47,605 nucleotides of DNA from Mycolicibacterium sp. (GTDB taxonomy: Bacteria; Actinomycetota; Actinomycetes; Mycobacteriales; Mycobacteriaceae), in the NCBI RefSeq assembly GCF_016462545.1, contig NZ_JAEMTA010000038.1, forward strand, positions 1-47,605, given 5' to 3'. Below the pieces are notes generated by a model, which saw only the letters and a program-made list of their open reading frames with translations, made no database searches and was not told the origin of the DNA. Each line of letters starts with the position of its first letter. Position 1 is the stretch's first letter. Position numbers and translations under genes: made by a program. Shown here piece by piece: positions 16,989-25,652 of this stretch.

Positions 16989-19369
16989 GACTGCTCACCT
17001 CCGCGTGACAGGGCGACCACGGCGCCCGGGGCGACGCCGAGCGTTCCTGCGACCTGGGAGCCCGTGGAGTTCAACGGCACCCACACCACTGCGTCGGGCA
17101 TCTCCGTGATCTCCAGGGGGAGAGTGATGGTGCCCCGTGGCGTCGCGACGGTGATCAACTGTCCGTCGCCCACGCCGATCTCGGCGGCGGTCGCCGTCGA
17201 TAGTCGCGCGACCGAGGGCCGTGCGGTGCCCGCCAGGTGGGGCTCGCCGTCCTGCAGACGGCCCGCATCGAGGAGCATCCGCCAGCCCGCCAGCACCGCC
17301 TGTCCCGACGCCGGACTCTGCGGTGGGGGCGCGGACACGTTCGGGGCTACCGGCGGCGCGCCCCGCCAGCTGCCGAGTCGATCGAGATCGGCTCGGGCGC
17401 TGGGTGCGTCGCGCAGATTGAGATCCACCCCGACCTCCTCGGCGAGGGCGGCGAGCACCCGCGAATCCGAGGTGGCGTTGGGTGGCAGCGCGGGCTCGAA
17501 GGATCGTCGTCGGCCTTCCCAGTTGAGATAGGTGCCGGCCTTCTCCGTCACCGGAGCCACGGGGAACACGACGTCGGCCCGCTCGGTGACGGCGCTGTGG
17601 CGCAATTCGAGGCTGACGACGAAGGGCGCTGCGTCCAGTGCGCCGAGTGCTGCCGTCGGGTCGGGCAGATCGTAGACGTCGACACCACCGACGAGCAGTG
17701 CGCCGAGTGATCCGTCGAGGGCGGCGGCGACGATGCCGGCGGTGTCCCGTCCGGCGCTCGATGGGAGTTCGTCGACGTGCCACGCCGCGGCGACCTCGGC
17801 GCGGGCGGCGGCGTCGGAGAGTGGCCTGCCGCCTGGTAGGAGGTTCGGCGCCGCACCGGCTTCCAGTGCCCCACGATCGCCGGCGCGGCGGGGGACCCAG
17901 CCCACCCGTGCGCCGGTCCGGCTCGCCAACCGGAGTGCTGCCGAGTACGCCCCCGCGGACGTGGCAAGCCGCTCGCCGACCAGGACCACCGTCCCCGCGT
18001 CCATGCCATCGCCCAGCGCATCGAGGGCGGCGGCCTCCCCGCCGGGTGCAGTGGCGATGAGCGCGCCGCCCATCTTCTGCAGCCCCCGCGTGGCGAACGG
18101 TGCGATCGAGCTGACCTTCAGGCCGTGCTTGCGAAACGCCTTCCGCAGTCGGAGATAGACGATCGGGGACTCCTCCTCCGGCTCGAAGCCGACGAGCAGC
18201 ACGGCGGAGGCGGATTCGAGGTCGGCGTAGGTGACGTTCATCGATTGGCCCGCGACGGCCGCCGCCAAGAACTGCGCCTCCTCGTCGGAGTGCGCCCGGC
18301 TGCGGAAGTCGATGTCGTTGGTGCCGAGCACGATCCGGGCGAACTTGGCGTAGGCGTAGGCATCCTCGAGCGTGCTACGTCCGCCGACCAGCACCCCCGC
18401 CCGTCCTTCCGCCGCGGTGAGGCCACGGATGGCGACCGCAACGGCCTCCGACCACGACGCCGGACGTTGGCTACCGTCGTCGTCGCGCACCAGCGGGGTG
18501 GTGATGCGGTCACCCTGGTTGGGATAGGTGAACGCCCAGCGACCCTTGTCGCAGTTCCACTCCTCGTTGACCTCGGGGTCGTCACCGGCAAGGCGGCGCA
18601 ACACCTTTCCGCGCCGGTGATCGGTGCGCTGTGCGCAGCCCGACGCGCAGTGCTCGCACACGCTGGGGGAGGACACCAGGTCGAACGGCCTGGCCCTAAA
18701 GCGGTAGGCCGTGCCGGTCAGCGCGCCGACCGGGCAGATCTGCACGGTGTTGCCGGAGAAGTACGAGTCGAAGGGTGTGTCGTTCGCGATGCCGACCTGT
18801 TGCAGGGCGCCACGCTCGAGCAGCTCGATGAACGGATCGCCGGCGATCTGGTTGGAGAACCGCGTGCACCGCGCGCAGAGCACGCACCGCTCGCGGTCGA
18901 GCAGCACCTGGGCCGACAGGTTGATCGGCTTGGGGAATGTGCGCTTGACGTCGGTGAAGCGAGTGTCGGCCTGGCCGTTGGACATCGCCTGGTTCTGCAG
19001 CGGACACTCACCGCCCTTGTCGCAGACGGGGCAGTCCAGCGGATGGTTGATGAGCAACAGTTCCATGACGCCGTGCTGCGCCTTGTCGGCCGACTCGGAG
19101 GTCAGCTGGGTGCGCACCACCATGTCCGGGGTGACGGTGATGGTGCACGACGCCATGGGCTTTCGCTGACCCTCGACCTCGACGAGGCATTGCCTGCAGG
19201 CGCCGACGGGTTCCAGCAGCGGGTGATCGCAGAACCGGGGAATCTGGATGCCCATCAGTTCGGCCGCACGAATCACCAAGGTGCCCTTGGGAACACTGAT
19301 CTGATGGTCGTCGATGGTCAACGTCACCATCTCGACGTCGGTGACAGCCTTGTCTTCTGCCGTCGTCAC
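16985..19369 (-). CDS. nuoG: NADH-quinone oxidoreductase subunit G
   Basis: A 794-residue iron-sulfur subunit starting with GTG 19369 (MTTAEDKAVTDVEM); the open frame further upstream runs through the intergenic hairpin and the nuoF shadow. Cys47, 58, 61 and 75 make the 2Fe-2S site N1b. HPLDCPVCDKGGEC gives N5, CVLCARC with CPVGAL gives N4, and CEHCASGC with WNCDKGRW gives the extra N7 site found in bacteria. The rest is a molybdopterin-oxidoreductase fold without catalytic function. It sits after the 79-bp gap with the large hairpin, the widest gap in the operon. Confidence 0.95.
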   Translation of the reverse strand: MTTAEDKAVTDVEMVTLTIDDHQISVPKGTLVIRAAELMGIQIPRFCDHPLLEPVGACRQCLVEVEGQRKPMASCTITVTPDMVVRTQLTSESADKAQHGVMELLLINHPLDCPVCDKGGECPLQNQAMSNGQADTRFTDVKRTFPKPINLSAQVLLDRERCVLCARCTRFSNQIAGDPFIELLERGALQQVGIANDTPFDSYFSGNTVQICPVGALTGTAYRFRARPFDLVSSPSVCEHCASGCAQRTDHRRGKVLRRLAGDDPEVNEEWNCDKGRWAFTYPNQGDRITTPLVRDDDGSQRPASWSEAVAVAIRGLTAAEGRAGVLVGGRSTLEDAYAYAKFARIVLGTNDIDFRSRAHSDEEAQFLAAAVAGQSMNVTYADLESASAVLLVGFEPEEESPIVYLRLRKAFRKHGLKVSSIAPFATRGLQKMGGALIATAPGGEAAALDALGDGMDAGTVVLVGERLATSAGAYSAALRLASRTGARVGWVPRRAGDRGALEAGAAPNLLPGGRPLSDAAARAEVAAAWHVDELPSSAGRDTAGIVAAALDGSLGALLVGGVDVYDLPDPTAALGALDAAPFVVSLELRHSAVTERADVVFPVAPVTEKAGTYLNWEGRRRSFEPALPPNATSDSRVLAALAEEVGVDLNLRDAPSARADLDRLGSWRGAPPVAPNVSAPPPQSPASGQAVLAGWRMLLDAGRLQDGEPHLAGTARPSVARLSTATAAEIGVGDGQLITVATPRGTITLPLEITEMPDAVVWVPLNSTGSQVAGTLGVAPGAVVALSRGGEQS

Positions 19370-19387
19370 GCGGTCCCCCCTCCCCGG

Positions 19388-19444
19388 CGAGCAGACGTAA
19401 AGGGCCCTGAAATGCCCCAATCGAGGGCCCTCTGCGTCTGCTCG
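19388..19444 (-). repeat. large hairpin in the nuoF-nuoG gap
   Basis: Two 21-nt arms, 19388-19408 and 19424-19444, are complementary at 19 positions around a 15-nt loop. On the mRNA strand one exception is a G-U wobble and the other a C-A mismatch. The arms share CGAGCAGACG and AGGGCCCT. No T-run follows on the minus strand, so it is not a normal terminator. It may set mRNA processing or attenuation between nuoF and nuoG, or be a dispersed palindromic repeat. Confidence 0.75.
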
Positions 19445-19448
19445 CGGG

Positions 19449-20762
19449 TCATGAGAGGACTCCTTCCGGTGCGACCAGCATCGAGGCGTGGGGATCGAAG
19501 GGGCAGCCCTCGCCGAGGTGCGCCTCGTATTCGTCGCGGAAGTGCTTGATCGACGAGATGATCGGACTCGCCGCGCCGTCGCCCAGCGCGCAGAACGATT
19601 TGCCGAAGATCGCGTCGGCGATGTCGAGCAGCTTGTCGACGTCCTCGCGTCGCCCCGTGCCGTTCTCGAGGCGCTCGTAGATCTGCGCCAACCAGTACGT
19701 GCCCTCCCGGCACGGTGTGCACTTGCCACAGGACTCGTGCGCATAGAACTGGGTCCACCGCCGGACCGCCCGCACCACACACGTGGTTTCGTCGAAGATC
19801 TGCAGCGCCTTGGTCCCGAGCATCGAGCCGACACCGGCCATGCCCTCGTAATCCAATGGGACGTCGAGGTGTTCGGTGGTCAACAGGGGAGTGGAGGATC
19901 CGCCGGGTGTCCAGAACTTCAGCTCGTGGCCGGCCCGAACCCCGCCCGCATAGTCGAGCAACTCGCGAAGGGTGATGCCCAGTGGCGCCTCGTACTGGCC
20001 GGGGGTGGTGACGTGCCCGGACAGCGAGTACAGGGTGAAGCCGGGAGACTTCTCCGATCCCATCGACTTGAACCAGTCGACGCCGCCTCGGATGACGGCG
20101 GGCACGCTCGCGATGGACTCGACGTTGTTGACCACTGTCGGGCACGCATACAGACCGGCCACGGCGGGAAACGGCGGCCGCAGACGCGGTTGGCCGCGCC
20201 TGCCCTCGAGCGAGTCCAGGAGCGCGGTCTCCTCGCCGCAGATGTAGGCGCCAGCACCCGCATGCACCACCAGGTCCAGATCGAAGCCCGACCCCAGGAT
20301 GTCGGTGCCGAGGAACCCGGCCTCGTAGGCCTCGGCGACCGCGGTCTGCAGTCGGCGCAGCACCGACACCACCTCGCCGCGGACGTAGATGAACGCGTGT
20401 CGGGCGCGGATCGCATAGGCGGCGATGATCGCTCCCTCGACGAGCACGTGCGGAGTCGCCATCATGAGCGGAATGTCCTTGCAGGTGCCGGGTTCCGACT
20501 CGTCGGCGTTGATCACCAGGTAGTGCGGCTTGGCGCCGGCTCCCTCGGTGCCCTGGGGGATGAACGACCACTTCTGCCCGGTGGGGAAGCCCGCACCGCC
20601 GCGGCCGCGCAAGCCGGAGTCCTTCACCAGGCCGATCACCGCATCGGCATCCATCGCCAGGGCCGTGCGTAGCGCTCGATAGCCGTCATGGCTCTGGTAG
20701 CACTCGAGGGTCCACGACGACGCTTCGTCCCAGTAGCTGCTCAATACCGGTGTCAACGTCAC
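19449..20762 (-). CDS. nuoF: NADH-quinone oxidoreductase subunit F (NADH/FMN site)
   Basis: A 437-residue subunit that oxidises NADH. The FMN/NADH-binding glycine loop GLRGRGGAGFPTGQKW is at about residues 49-64, NADESEPGTCKD follows, and the 4Fe-4S N3 ligands are in ESCGKCTPCREG and SFCALGDGA. It starts with GTG overlapping nuoE by 4 nt. Its stop is five bases from the arm of the hairpin that separates it from nuoG. Confidence 0.96.
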   Translation of the reverse strand: MTLTPVLSSYWDEASSWTLECYQSHDGYRALRTALAMDADAVIGLVKDSGLRGRGGAGFPTGQKWSFIPQGTEGAGAKPHYLVINADESEPGTCKDIPLMMATPHVLVEGAIIAAYAIRARHAFIYVRGEVVSVLRRLQTAVAEAYEAGFLGTDILGSGFDLDLVVHAGAGAYICGEETALLDSLEGRRGQPRLRPPFPAVAGLYACPTVVNNVESIASVPAVIRGGVDWFKSMGSEKSPGFTLYSLSGHVTTPGQYEAPLGITLRELLDYAGGVRAGHELKFWTPGGSSTPLLTTEHLDVPLDYEGMAGVGSMLGTKALQIFDETTCVVRAVRRWTQFYAHESCGKCTPCREGTYWLAQIYERLENGTGRREDVDKLLDIADAIFGKSFCALGDGAASPIISSIKHFRDEYEAHLGEGCPFDPHASMLVAPEGVLS

Positions 20763-21607
20763 GACTGCGCCCCGTTCTTGGGTGGCAGATCAGCGGACGG
20801 GGCAGGAGCCGGCTCGTTGCGGACCGTCTCCTCGGTGATCTTCTGATCATCGGGTCCCGCTGCGGTGGAATGGGATTCGGCCGGGCTCGGCGCGGTCATC
20901 CCGCGCTCGTGGGCTATCCGTAACCCGGCCAGGGTGGCGTCCCCTGCGGTCGCGCCGTCGTTGGCGCCCAGTCGCGGATCGGGGAAACCGGCGAGGATCC
21001 GCGCGGTCTCCCGGAATGAGCACGGGGACGCGCCGCGGGTGGCCGTCACCGCCGCGCCACTGCGGAGTTCGTCGACCAGATCCCGTGCCGACGAGGGTGT
21101 CTGCTGGTCGAAGAACTCCCAGTTCACCATGATCACCGGTGCGTAGTCACAGGCAGCGTTGCACTCGACGTGCTCGAGTGTCACCTTGCCGTCGGCGGTG
21201 GTCTGCCCGGCATGGACGCCCAGGTGATCTTCGAGGACGTCGAGGATGGCATCGCCGCCCATCACCGCGCACAGCGTGTTGGTGCAGACCCCGACCAGAT
21301 ACTCGCCGGTCGGCGTCCGACGGTACATCGAGTAGAACGTCGCCACCGCGGTCACCTCGGCGGGGCTGAGGCTCAAACGTTGGGCGCAGAAGGCGATTCC
21401 GGCCGGTGTGAGGTAACCGTCCTCGGCCTGGACCAGGTGCAGTAGTGGCAGCAGGGCAGAGCGGGGTTCGGGGTAGCGTCCGATCACCACCGCGGCGTCG
21501 GCGGCGAGTCTCTGTGTCACCTCGAGCGAATACATTTGCGGCCCAGCTGATATCGGTGGCCCCGGTTCGTCGGGACGCGGCCCCAACTGGAGGTCTACGA
21601 GGGTCAT
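20759..21607 (-). CDS. nuoE: NADH-quinone oxidoreductase subunit E
   Basis: A 282-residue thioredoxin-like 2Fe-2S subunit. ATG 21607 (MTLVDLQLGP) has GAGGA upstream on the coding strand. The N1a ligands are the two cysteines of CTNTLC and the two of ECNAAC. The core ends near residue 190; the remaining roughly 90 residues are an acidic, Ala/Pro-rich tail (NEPAPAPSADLPPKNGAQS) longer than in most bacteria, though mycobacterial NuoE is also extended. It lies 28 bp after nuoD. Confidence 0.94.
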   Translation of the reverse strand: MTLVDLQLGPRPDEPGPPISAGPQMYSLEVTQRLAADAAVVIGRYPEPRSALLPLLHLVQAEDGYLTPAGIAFCAQRLSLSPAEVTAVATFYSMYRRTPTGEYLVGVCTNTLCAVMGGDAILDVLEDHLGVHAGQTTADGKVTLEHVECNAACDYAPVIMVNWEFFDQQTPSSARDLVDELRSGAAVTATRGASPCSFRETARILAGFPDPRLGANDGATAGDATLAGLRIAHERGMTAPSPAESHSTAAGPDDQKITEETVRNEPAPAPSADLPPKNGAQS

Positions 21608-21635
21608 CTGTGCTGTCTCCTCTTTCCGCAAGCGC

Positions 21636-22949
21636 TCATCGATCAACACCGCCCATCACCGGATCGATCGAGGCCACTGCCGCGATGGCGTCGGCGACCA
21701 TGCCCCCTTCACACATCGCGGCCACCGCCTGAAGGTTGGTGAACGACGGATCGCGGTAGTGCACGCGGTAGGGGCGGGTTCCGCCGTCGGACACCATGTG
21801 CACGCCGAGTTCACCCCGCGGCGACTCGACGGCGACGTAGACCTGCCCTGCGGGCACGCGGATGCCCTCGGTGACCAGCTTGAAATGGTGGATCAGTGCC
21901 TCCATCGAGCCGCCCATGATCTTGGCGATGTGTTCCGGTGAGTTGCCCAACCCGTCGGGCCCGACCTTCAGGTCCGCGGGCCACGCCAGTTTCTTGTCGG
22001 TGATCATCACCGGCCCCGGCTTGAGCCTTCCGAGGCACTGCTCGACGATCTTCAGCGACTCCCGCATCTCGCGGACCCTGATCATGTAGCGGCCGTACGC
22101 ATCACATTCGTCGGTGGTGATGACGTCGAACTCGTAGTCCTCGTAGCCGCAGTACGGCTGGGCGCGGCGCAGATCGTGGGGCAGACCGGTGGAGCGCAGG
22201 CAGGGTCCGGTGATGCCCAGCGCCATGCAGCCGGTCAGGTCGAGGTATCCGATGCCCTGGGTGCGAGCCCGCCAGATGTAGTTCTCGTTGAGAAGGTCCT
22301 CGAGATCGGCGAGTTTGGCCGGCATGGTCGCCAGGAGTTCTCGGATCTGCGGGATGGCCTCGTCGGGCAGATCCATGGCGAGGCCACCCGGCCGGATGTA
22401 CGCGTGGTTCATGCGCAGGCCGGTGATCGTCTCGAAGACCGACAGCACCTGCTCGCGTCCCAGGAAGCCGAAGAACATGGCCGACATCGCGCCTAGTTCC
22501 ATCCCGCCGGTCGCCAACGCCACGAGATGGCTGGAAATGCGGTTGAGCTCCATCAGCATCACCCTGATCACGCTGGCGCGCTCGGGGATGTCGTCGGTGA
22601 CGCCGAGCAGCTTCTCGACGCCGAGGCAATACGCCGTCTCGTTGAAGAACGGCGACAGATAGTCCATCCGGGTCACGAACGTGACGCCCTGAGTCCAGTT
22701 GCGGAACTCGAGATTCTTCTCGATTCCGGTGTGCAGGTAGCCAATTCCGCAGCGGATCTCGGTGATGGTCTCGCCCTCGATTTCGAGGATGAGGCGTAGC
22801 ACGCCGTGGGTCGACGGGTGCTGTGGGCCCATGTTGACGACGATGCGCTCGCCGGCGACGGAGCTGTCGCGGGCCGCCTTCACCACTTCTTCCCAGTCTT
22901 CACCGCCGACCGTGACCAGAGTTTCGGGCGGATTGTTCGACGCACTCAT
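21636..22949 (-). CDS. nuoD: NADH-quinone oxidoreductase subunit D
   Basis: A 437-residue subunit with the NiFe-hydrogenase large-subunit fold, which forms the quinone-binding site with NuoB. GPQHPSTHGVLRL carries the quinone-site histidines, followed by IGYLHTGIEKNLE and GCMALGITGPCLR. ATG 22949 shares its A with the nuoC stop (TGATG). C and D are separate genes, unlike the nuoCD fusion of enterobacteria. Confidence 0.96.
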   Translation of the reverse strand: MSASNNPPETLVTVGGEDWEEVVKAARDSSVAGERIVVNMGPQHPSTHGVLRLILEIEGETITEIRCGIGYLHTGIEKNLEFRNWTQGVTFVTRMDYLSPFFNETAYCLGVEKLLGVTDDIPERASVIRVMLMELNRISSHLVALATGGMELGAMSAMFFGFLGREQVLSVFETITGLRMNHAYIRPGGLAMDLPDEAIPQIRELLATMPAKLADLEDLLNENYIWRARTQGIGYLDLTGCMALGITGPCLRSTGLPHDLRRAQPYCGYEDYEFDVITTDECDAYGRYMIRVREMRESLKIVEQCLGRLKPGPVMITDKKLAWPADLKVGPDGLGNSPEHIAKIMGGSMEALIHHFKLVTEGIRVPAGQVYVAVESPRGELGVHMVSDGGTRPYRVHYRDPSFTNLQAVAAMCEGGMVADAIAAVASIDPVMGGVDR

Positions 22950-23635
22950 CAGTTGTAGGACCTCCGCGCATCGGGCGGTTGAATCTCGGCGCCGTGGTAC
23001 TCGACGGGGATGCCGCCCAACGGGTAGTCCTTGCGTTGTGGATGTCCCACCCAGTCGTCGGGCATCTCGATGCGGGTGAGCGACGGGTGACCGTCGAAGA
23101 TGATGCCGAAGAAGTCGTAGGTTTCGCGTTCGTGCCAGTCGGTGGTGGGATACACCGAGAACAGCGATGGCACATGCGGATTGGCATCGGGACAGGCCAC
23201 CTCGAGGCGGATCCTGCGGTTGTGGGTGATGGACATCAGCGGGTAGACGGCGTGCAGTTCGCGGCCGGTGTCGCTGGGGTAGTGCACGCCGGAGACGCCG
23301 AGGCACAGTTCGAATCTCAGCGTCGCATCGTCGCGCAGTGCCTGCGCGACGGCCACCAGGTGTTCGCGGTGTATGTCGAGGGTGAGCTCGTCGCGGAAGA
23401 CCACGACACGTTCGACTGCCTCGCCGAATACCTCCTCGCCCAGCGCAGCTGCGAGTGCGTCGACCACGTCGTCGAAGTAGCCACCGTAGGGCCGCGGCGA
23501 GCTGCCCGGCAGGACTACCTCCCGCACCAGGCGTCCGTAGCCCGACGTGTCGCCACTGCCCCTGACGCCGAACATGCCCCGACGCCGGCCGATCACCTCT
23601 GATTCGACTTCGTTGTCGCCGTTGGTTTCGGTCAC
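22949..23635 (-). CDS. nuoC: NADH-quinone oxidoreductase subunit C
   Basis: A 228-residue peripheral subunit. The 30-kDa-subunit signature is clear in ERETYDFFGIIFDGHPSL and WVGHPQRKDYPLG. The start is GTG 23635, overlapping nuoB by 4 nt; longer frames upstream are nuoB shadow. The N-terminal 45 residues (RRRGMFGVRGSGDTSGYGRL) are the usual actinobacterial extension. It docks NuoB, D and I. Confidence 0.94.
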   Translation of the reverse strand: MTETNGDNEVESEVIGRRRGMFGVRGSGDTSGYGRLVREVVLPGSSPRPYGGYFDDVVDALAAALGEEVFGEAVERVVVFRDELTLDIHREHLVAVAQALRDDATLRFELCLGVSGVHYPSDTGRELHAVYPLMSITHNRRIRLEVACPDANPHVPSLFSVYPTTDWHERETYDFFGIIFDGHPSLTRIEMPDDWVGHPQRKDYPLGGIPVEYHGAEIQPPDARRSYN

Positions 23636-24189
23636 GACCGCAGCAACCCTTTGAGCTCGATGGTCGGCCGGGAGGCGAGCGCGGCCTGCTCCGCGGCCGC
23701 AATGGCCTCGGCGCGGTTGACACCGAGCGGCATGTCCTGAATCTTGGCGTGCAACATCAGGATTGCGTTGAGAAGCATCTCGGGCCGCGGCGGGCAACCC
23801 GGCAGATAGATGTCGACGGGAACGATGTGGTCGACGCCCTGCACGATCGCGTAGTTGTTGAACATCCCACCCGATGAGGCGCACACTCCCATGGCGAGCA
23901 CCCACTTGGGCTCGGCCATCTGGTCGTACACCTGTCGCAGCACCGGGGCCATCTTCTGGCTGACGCGGCCTGCGACGATCATCAGGTCGGCTTGGCGCGG
24001 GGTCGCCGAGAACCGTTCCATCCCGAAGCGGGCGATGTCGAACCGCGGGCCCGCGGTGGCCATCATCTCGATGGCGCAACACGCCAACCCGAACGTGGCG
24101 GGCCACAGGGAACCCTTGCGGACGTATCCGGCGACCTTCTCCAACGTCGAGAGCAGGATGCCGCCCGGTAGTTGTTCTTCTAGTCCCAT
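23632..24189 (-). CDS. nuoB: NADH-quinone oxidoreductase subunit B (N2 cluster)
   Basis: A 185-residue subunit binding the terminal 4Fe-4S cluster N2. Ligands are the adjacent cysteines in LACCAIEMM, one in GVCASSGGMF and one in LPGCPPRPE. The segment PRQADLMIVAGRVSQKMAP is also conserved. It starts with ATG 8 bp after nuoA and overlaps nuoC by 4 nt. Confidence 0.96.
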   Translation of the reverse strand: MGLEEQLPGGILLSTLEKVAGYVRKGSLWPATFGLACCAIEMMATAGPRFDIARFGMERFSATPRQADLMIVAGRVSQKMAPVLRQVYDQMAEPKWVLAMGVCASSGGMFNNYAIVQGVDHIVPVDIYLPGCPPRPEMLLNAILMLHAKIQDMPLGVNRAEAIAAAEQAALASRPTIELKGLLRS

Positions 24190-24197
24190 GGGTCAGC

Positions 24198-24572
24198 TCA
24201 ATCCCAACTCAGTCCGCCGCGTCGCCACACGTACGCATAGGCAACGAAGACCGTGAGCATGAACAGCAGCATTTCGATGACGGCGAACAGGCCGAGCGAG
24301 TCGAATGCGACGGCCCACGGATAGAGGAACACGATCTCGATGTCGAAGACGATGAACAGCATCGCGGTGAGGTAGTACTTCACCGGGAACCGCTGTCCGG
24401 TCAGCAGGTCGCCGGGCGATCCGGGCGCCACCGGTTCGATGCCGCACTCGTAGGCCTCGAGTTTGGCCCGGTTGTAGCGTCGCGGCCCGATCAGCACCGC
24501 AATGCCGACCGATCCGATCGCGAACCCGGCCGCGATCACGCCGAGAACCAGGATGGGTAGATAAGCGTTCAT
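24198..24572 (-). CDS. nuoA: NADH-quinone oxidoreductase subunit A
   Basis: A 124-residue protein with three transmembrane helices, the first gene of the operon. The loop KLEAYECGIEPV carries the conserved cysteine and glutamate near the quinone entrance. FPVKYYLTAMLFIVFDIEIVFLYPWA is the second helix with the conserved acidic pair. The ATG at 24572 has a purine-rich GAGGGAG about 12 bases upstream. Confidence 0.95.
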   Translation of the reverse strand: MNAYLPILVLGVIAAGFAIGSVGIAVLIGPRRYNRAKLEAYECGIEPVAPGSPGDLLTGQRFPVKYYLTAMLFIVFDIEIVFLYPWAVAFDSLGLFAVIEMLLFMLTVFVAYAYVWRRGGLSWD

Positions 24573-24743
24573 ACCGCTGCGTCGCTCCCTCGTTGGGCCG
24601 TCGATGTGAGCTAGAACACAGCTTAGTCTGGTTAACGGTCGGCTCGACGCGTTTTGGATAGGATCTGGCGAACCGGCTGTGCACCGAGGTCTCGCGCCAA
24701 GATCAAAGCGAGATGTGAATGGTGCCAGCGTGTTTCGTACTGG
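24573..24743 (-). promoter_or_regulatory. leader and presumed promoter region of the nuo operon
   Basis: These 171 bp separate nuoA from the receiver-domain gene on the same strand. On the minus strand a -10-like TAAGCT (TAnnnT type) falls at 24620-24625, which would give a leader of about 40 nt; no good -35 is seen. There is no terminator-like hairpin after the upstream gene, so readthrough is also possible. No open frame worth calling is inside. Confidence 0.35.
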
Positions 24744-25139
24744 TTACTGCGCGAACGAGCGCAGCAGGGATGCGACCGCTTCGCCGAGCGCGATCGGGTC
24801 GATCGGATGCGATACGGCCGCCTCTGCCCGTGACCAGGAGGCCAGCCAGGCGTCGTCCGGTCGGCCCGTCAACACCAGTATCGGTGGGCAGTGGGCCACC
24901 TCGTCCTTGAGTTGGCGGGCCAATCCCATTCCCCCCGCGGGCGTGGCCTCACCGTCCAGGATCGCGAGGTCGATCCCACCTTTGTCCAGGTTGGCGACGA
25001 CCACCGGCGCGGTGGCGACGTCCAGATACTCCAACTCGGGAAGATCGGGGTGAACCCGCTTGCCCAGTGCGCTGCGCACCTGATCGCGGGTGCGCGCGTT
25101 GTCGCTGTAGACCAGGATCTTCACGGTCGACTCGGGCAC
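24744..25139 (-). CDS. atypical response-regulator receiver protein (Rv3143-like)
   Basis: A 131-residue single receiver domain with no output domain, starting at GTG 25139. The phospho-acceptor aspartate is in DLAILDGEA. The N-terminal acidic pair is reduced (YSDNAR), and the conserved Lys-Pro near the end is His-Pro (VSHPIDP), so phosphorylation chemistry may be altered. M. tuberculosis Rv3143 is recalled in the same place just upstream of nuoA. A stand-alone receiver can act as a phosphate sink or protein-binding switch. Its position suggests a link to respiratory control, but no partner kinase is in the window. Confidence 0.8.
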   Translation of the reverse strand: MPESTVKILVYSDNARTRDQVRSALGKRVHPDLPELEYLDVATAPVVVANLDKGGIDLAILDGEATPAGGMGLARQLKDEVAHCPPILVLTGRPDDAWLASWSRAEAAVSHPIDPIALGEAVASLLRSFAQ

Positions 25140-25212
25140 GCAGCCGATGCTACGGCGACAGCCCGCCCCGCGGTGTGAATACGACGTCGACCGCGTGCTC
25201 TGATGGCGACCG

Positions 25213-25596
25213 TCATCTCGTCAGGAGGGCGGCCATGTCGGCCGGATCGAAATACTCGTCGATTCTGACGATCAGCCCGTCGGCAGCGATCTTGATCACG
25301 ATGCACACTCGCAGGCTGATCGACGCCCCGTGGCGTCCGTCGGCGCGCAGGACGTGTTGTTGGACGAACCCACCATCGAAGAACTGCCGGTCCAGGATGT
25401 CGTAACTGCGTGTCGTGGTGGTCCCGATGAACCACCTGATCACCTTCAGCGCGCGGACGCGGTCGTTGTCGGCCGCGTCGCCGCTGTGCCACACCAAGAC
25501 GTCCTCCGCCCAGAGTTGCTCCACGGCCTCGTAGTCGCCGTGCTCGATGGCGCTGAAGAGTCGGTCCGCCACATCACGGCTGACGGCTTCGGTCAC
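25213..25596 (-). CDS. SnoaL-like (NTF2-fold) protein
   Basis: A 127-residue protein of the NTF2-like cone fold. It has the typical start of helices (VADRLFSAIEHGDYEAVEQLWAEDV in parts), then WHSGDAAD, and ends IKIAADGLIVRIDEYFDPADM, the SnoaL ending with the acidic residue. The GTG start at 25596 has GAAGGAG upstream. Family members are polyketide cyclases, isomerases, epoxide hydrolases or steroid-binding proteins, so the function is open. It is divergent from the methyltransferase and shares the 56-bp region with the SoxR-type palindrome. Confidence 0.8.
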   Translation of the reverse strand: MTEAVSRDVADRLFSAIEHGDYEAVEQLWAEDVLVWHSGDAADNDRVRALKVIRWFIGTTTTRSYDILDRQFFDGGFVQQHVLRADGRHGASISLRVCIVIKIAADGLIVRIDEYFDPADMAALLTR

Positions 25597-25614
25597 GTGC
25601 TTCTCCTTCGGGGA

Positions 25615-25645
25615 TTGACCTCAAGAGTGGTTGAGGTAGAACACT
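25615..25645 (+). promoter_or_regulatory. SoxR/MerR-type promoter and operator for the methyltransferase gene
   Basis: A perfect inverted repeat ACCTCAA (25618-25624), spacer GAGTGG, TTGAGGT (25631-25637) sits between a -35 TTGACC (25615-25620) and a -10-like AACACT (25640-25645), 19 bp apart. CCTCAA-N6-TTGAGG is the geometry of the SoxR box, and an over-long spacer holding the operator is the hallmark of MerR-family promoters. Transcription would start near the A of ATG 25653, giving a leaderless mRNA. No MerR gene is visible in the window. Confidence 0.65.
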
Positions 25646-25652
25646 GGGTCGC

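Noticed and set aside
16985..19834. An N-terminal extension of NuoG up to 19834
   Set aside because: The extra residues are an out-of-frame reading of nuoF plus the intergenic hairpin, and the normal NuoG N-terminus begins at GTG 19369.
25140..25212. Possible small gene or RNA between the SnoaL-like and receiver genes
   Set aside because: The 73-bp gap has no start with a ribosome binding site and no strong hairpin.
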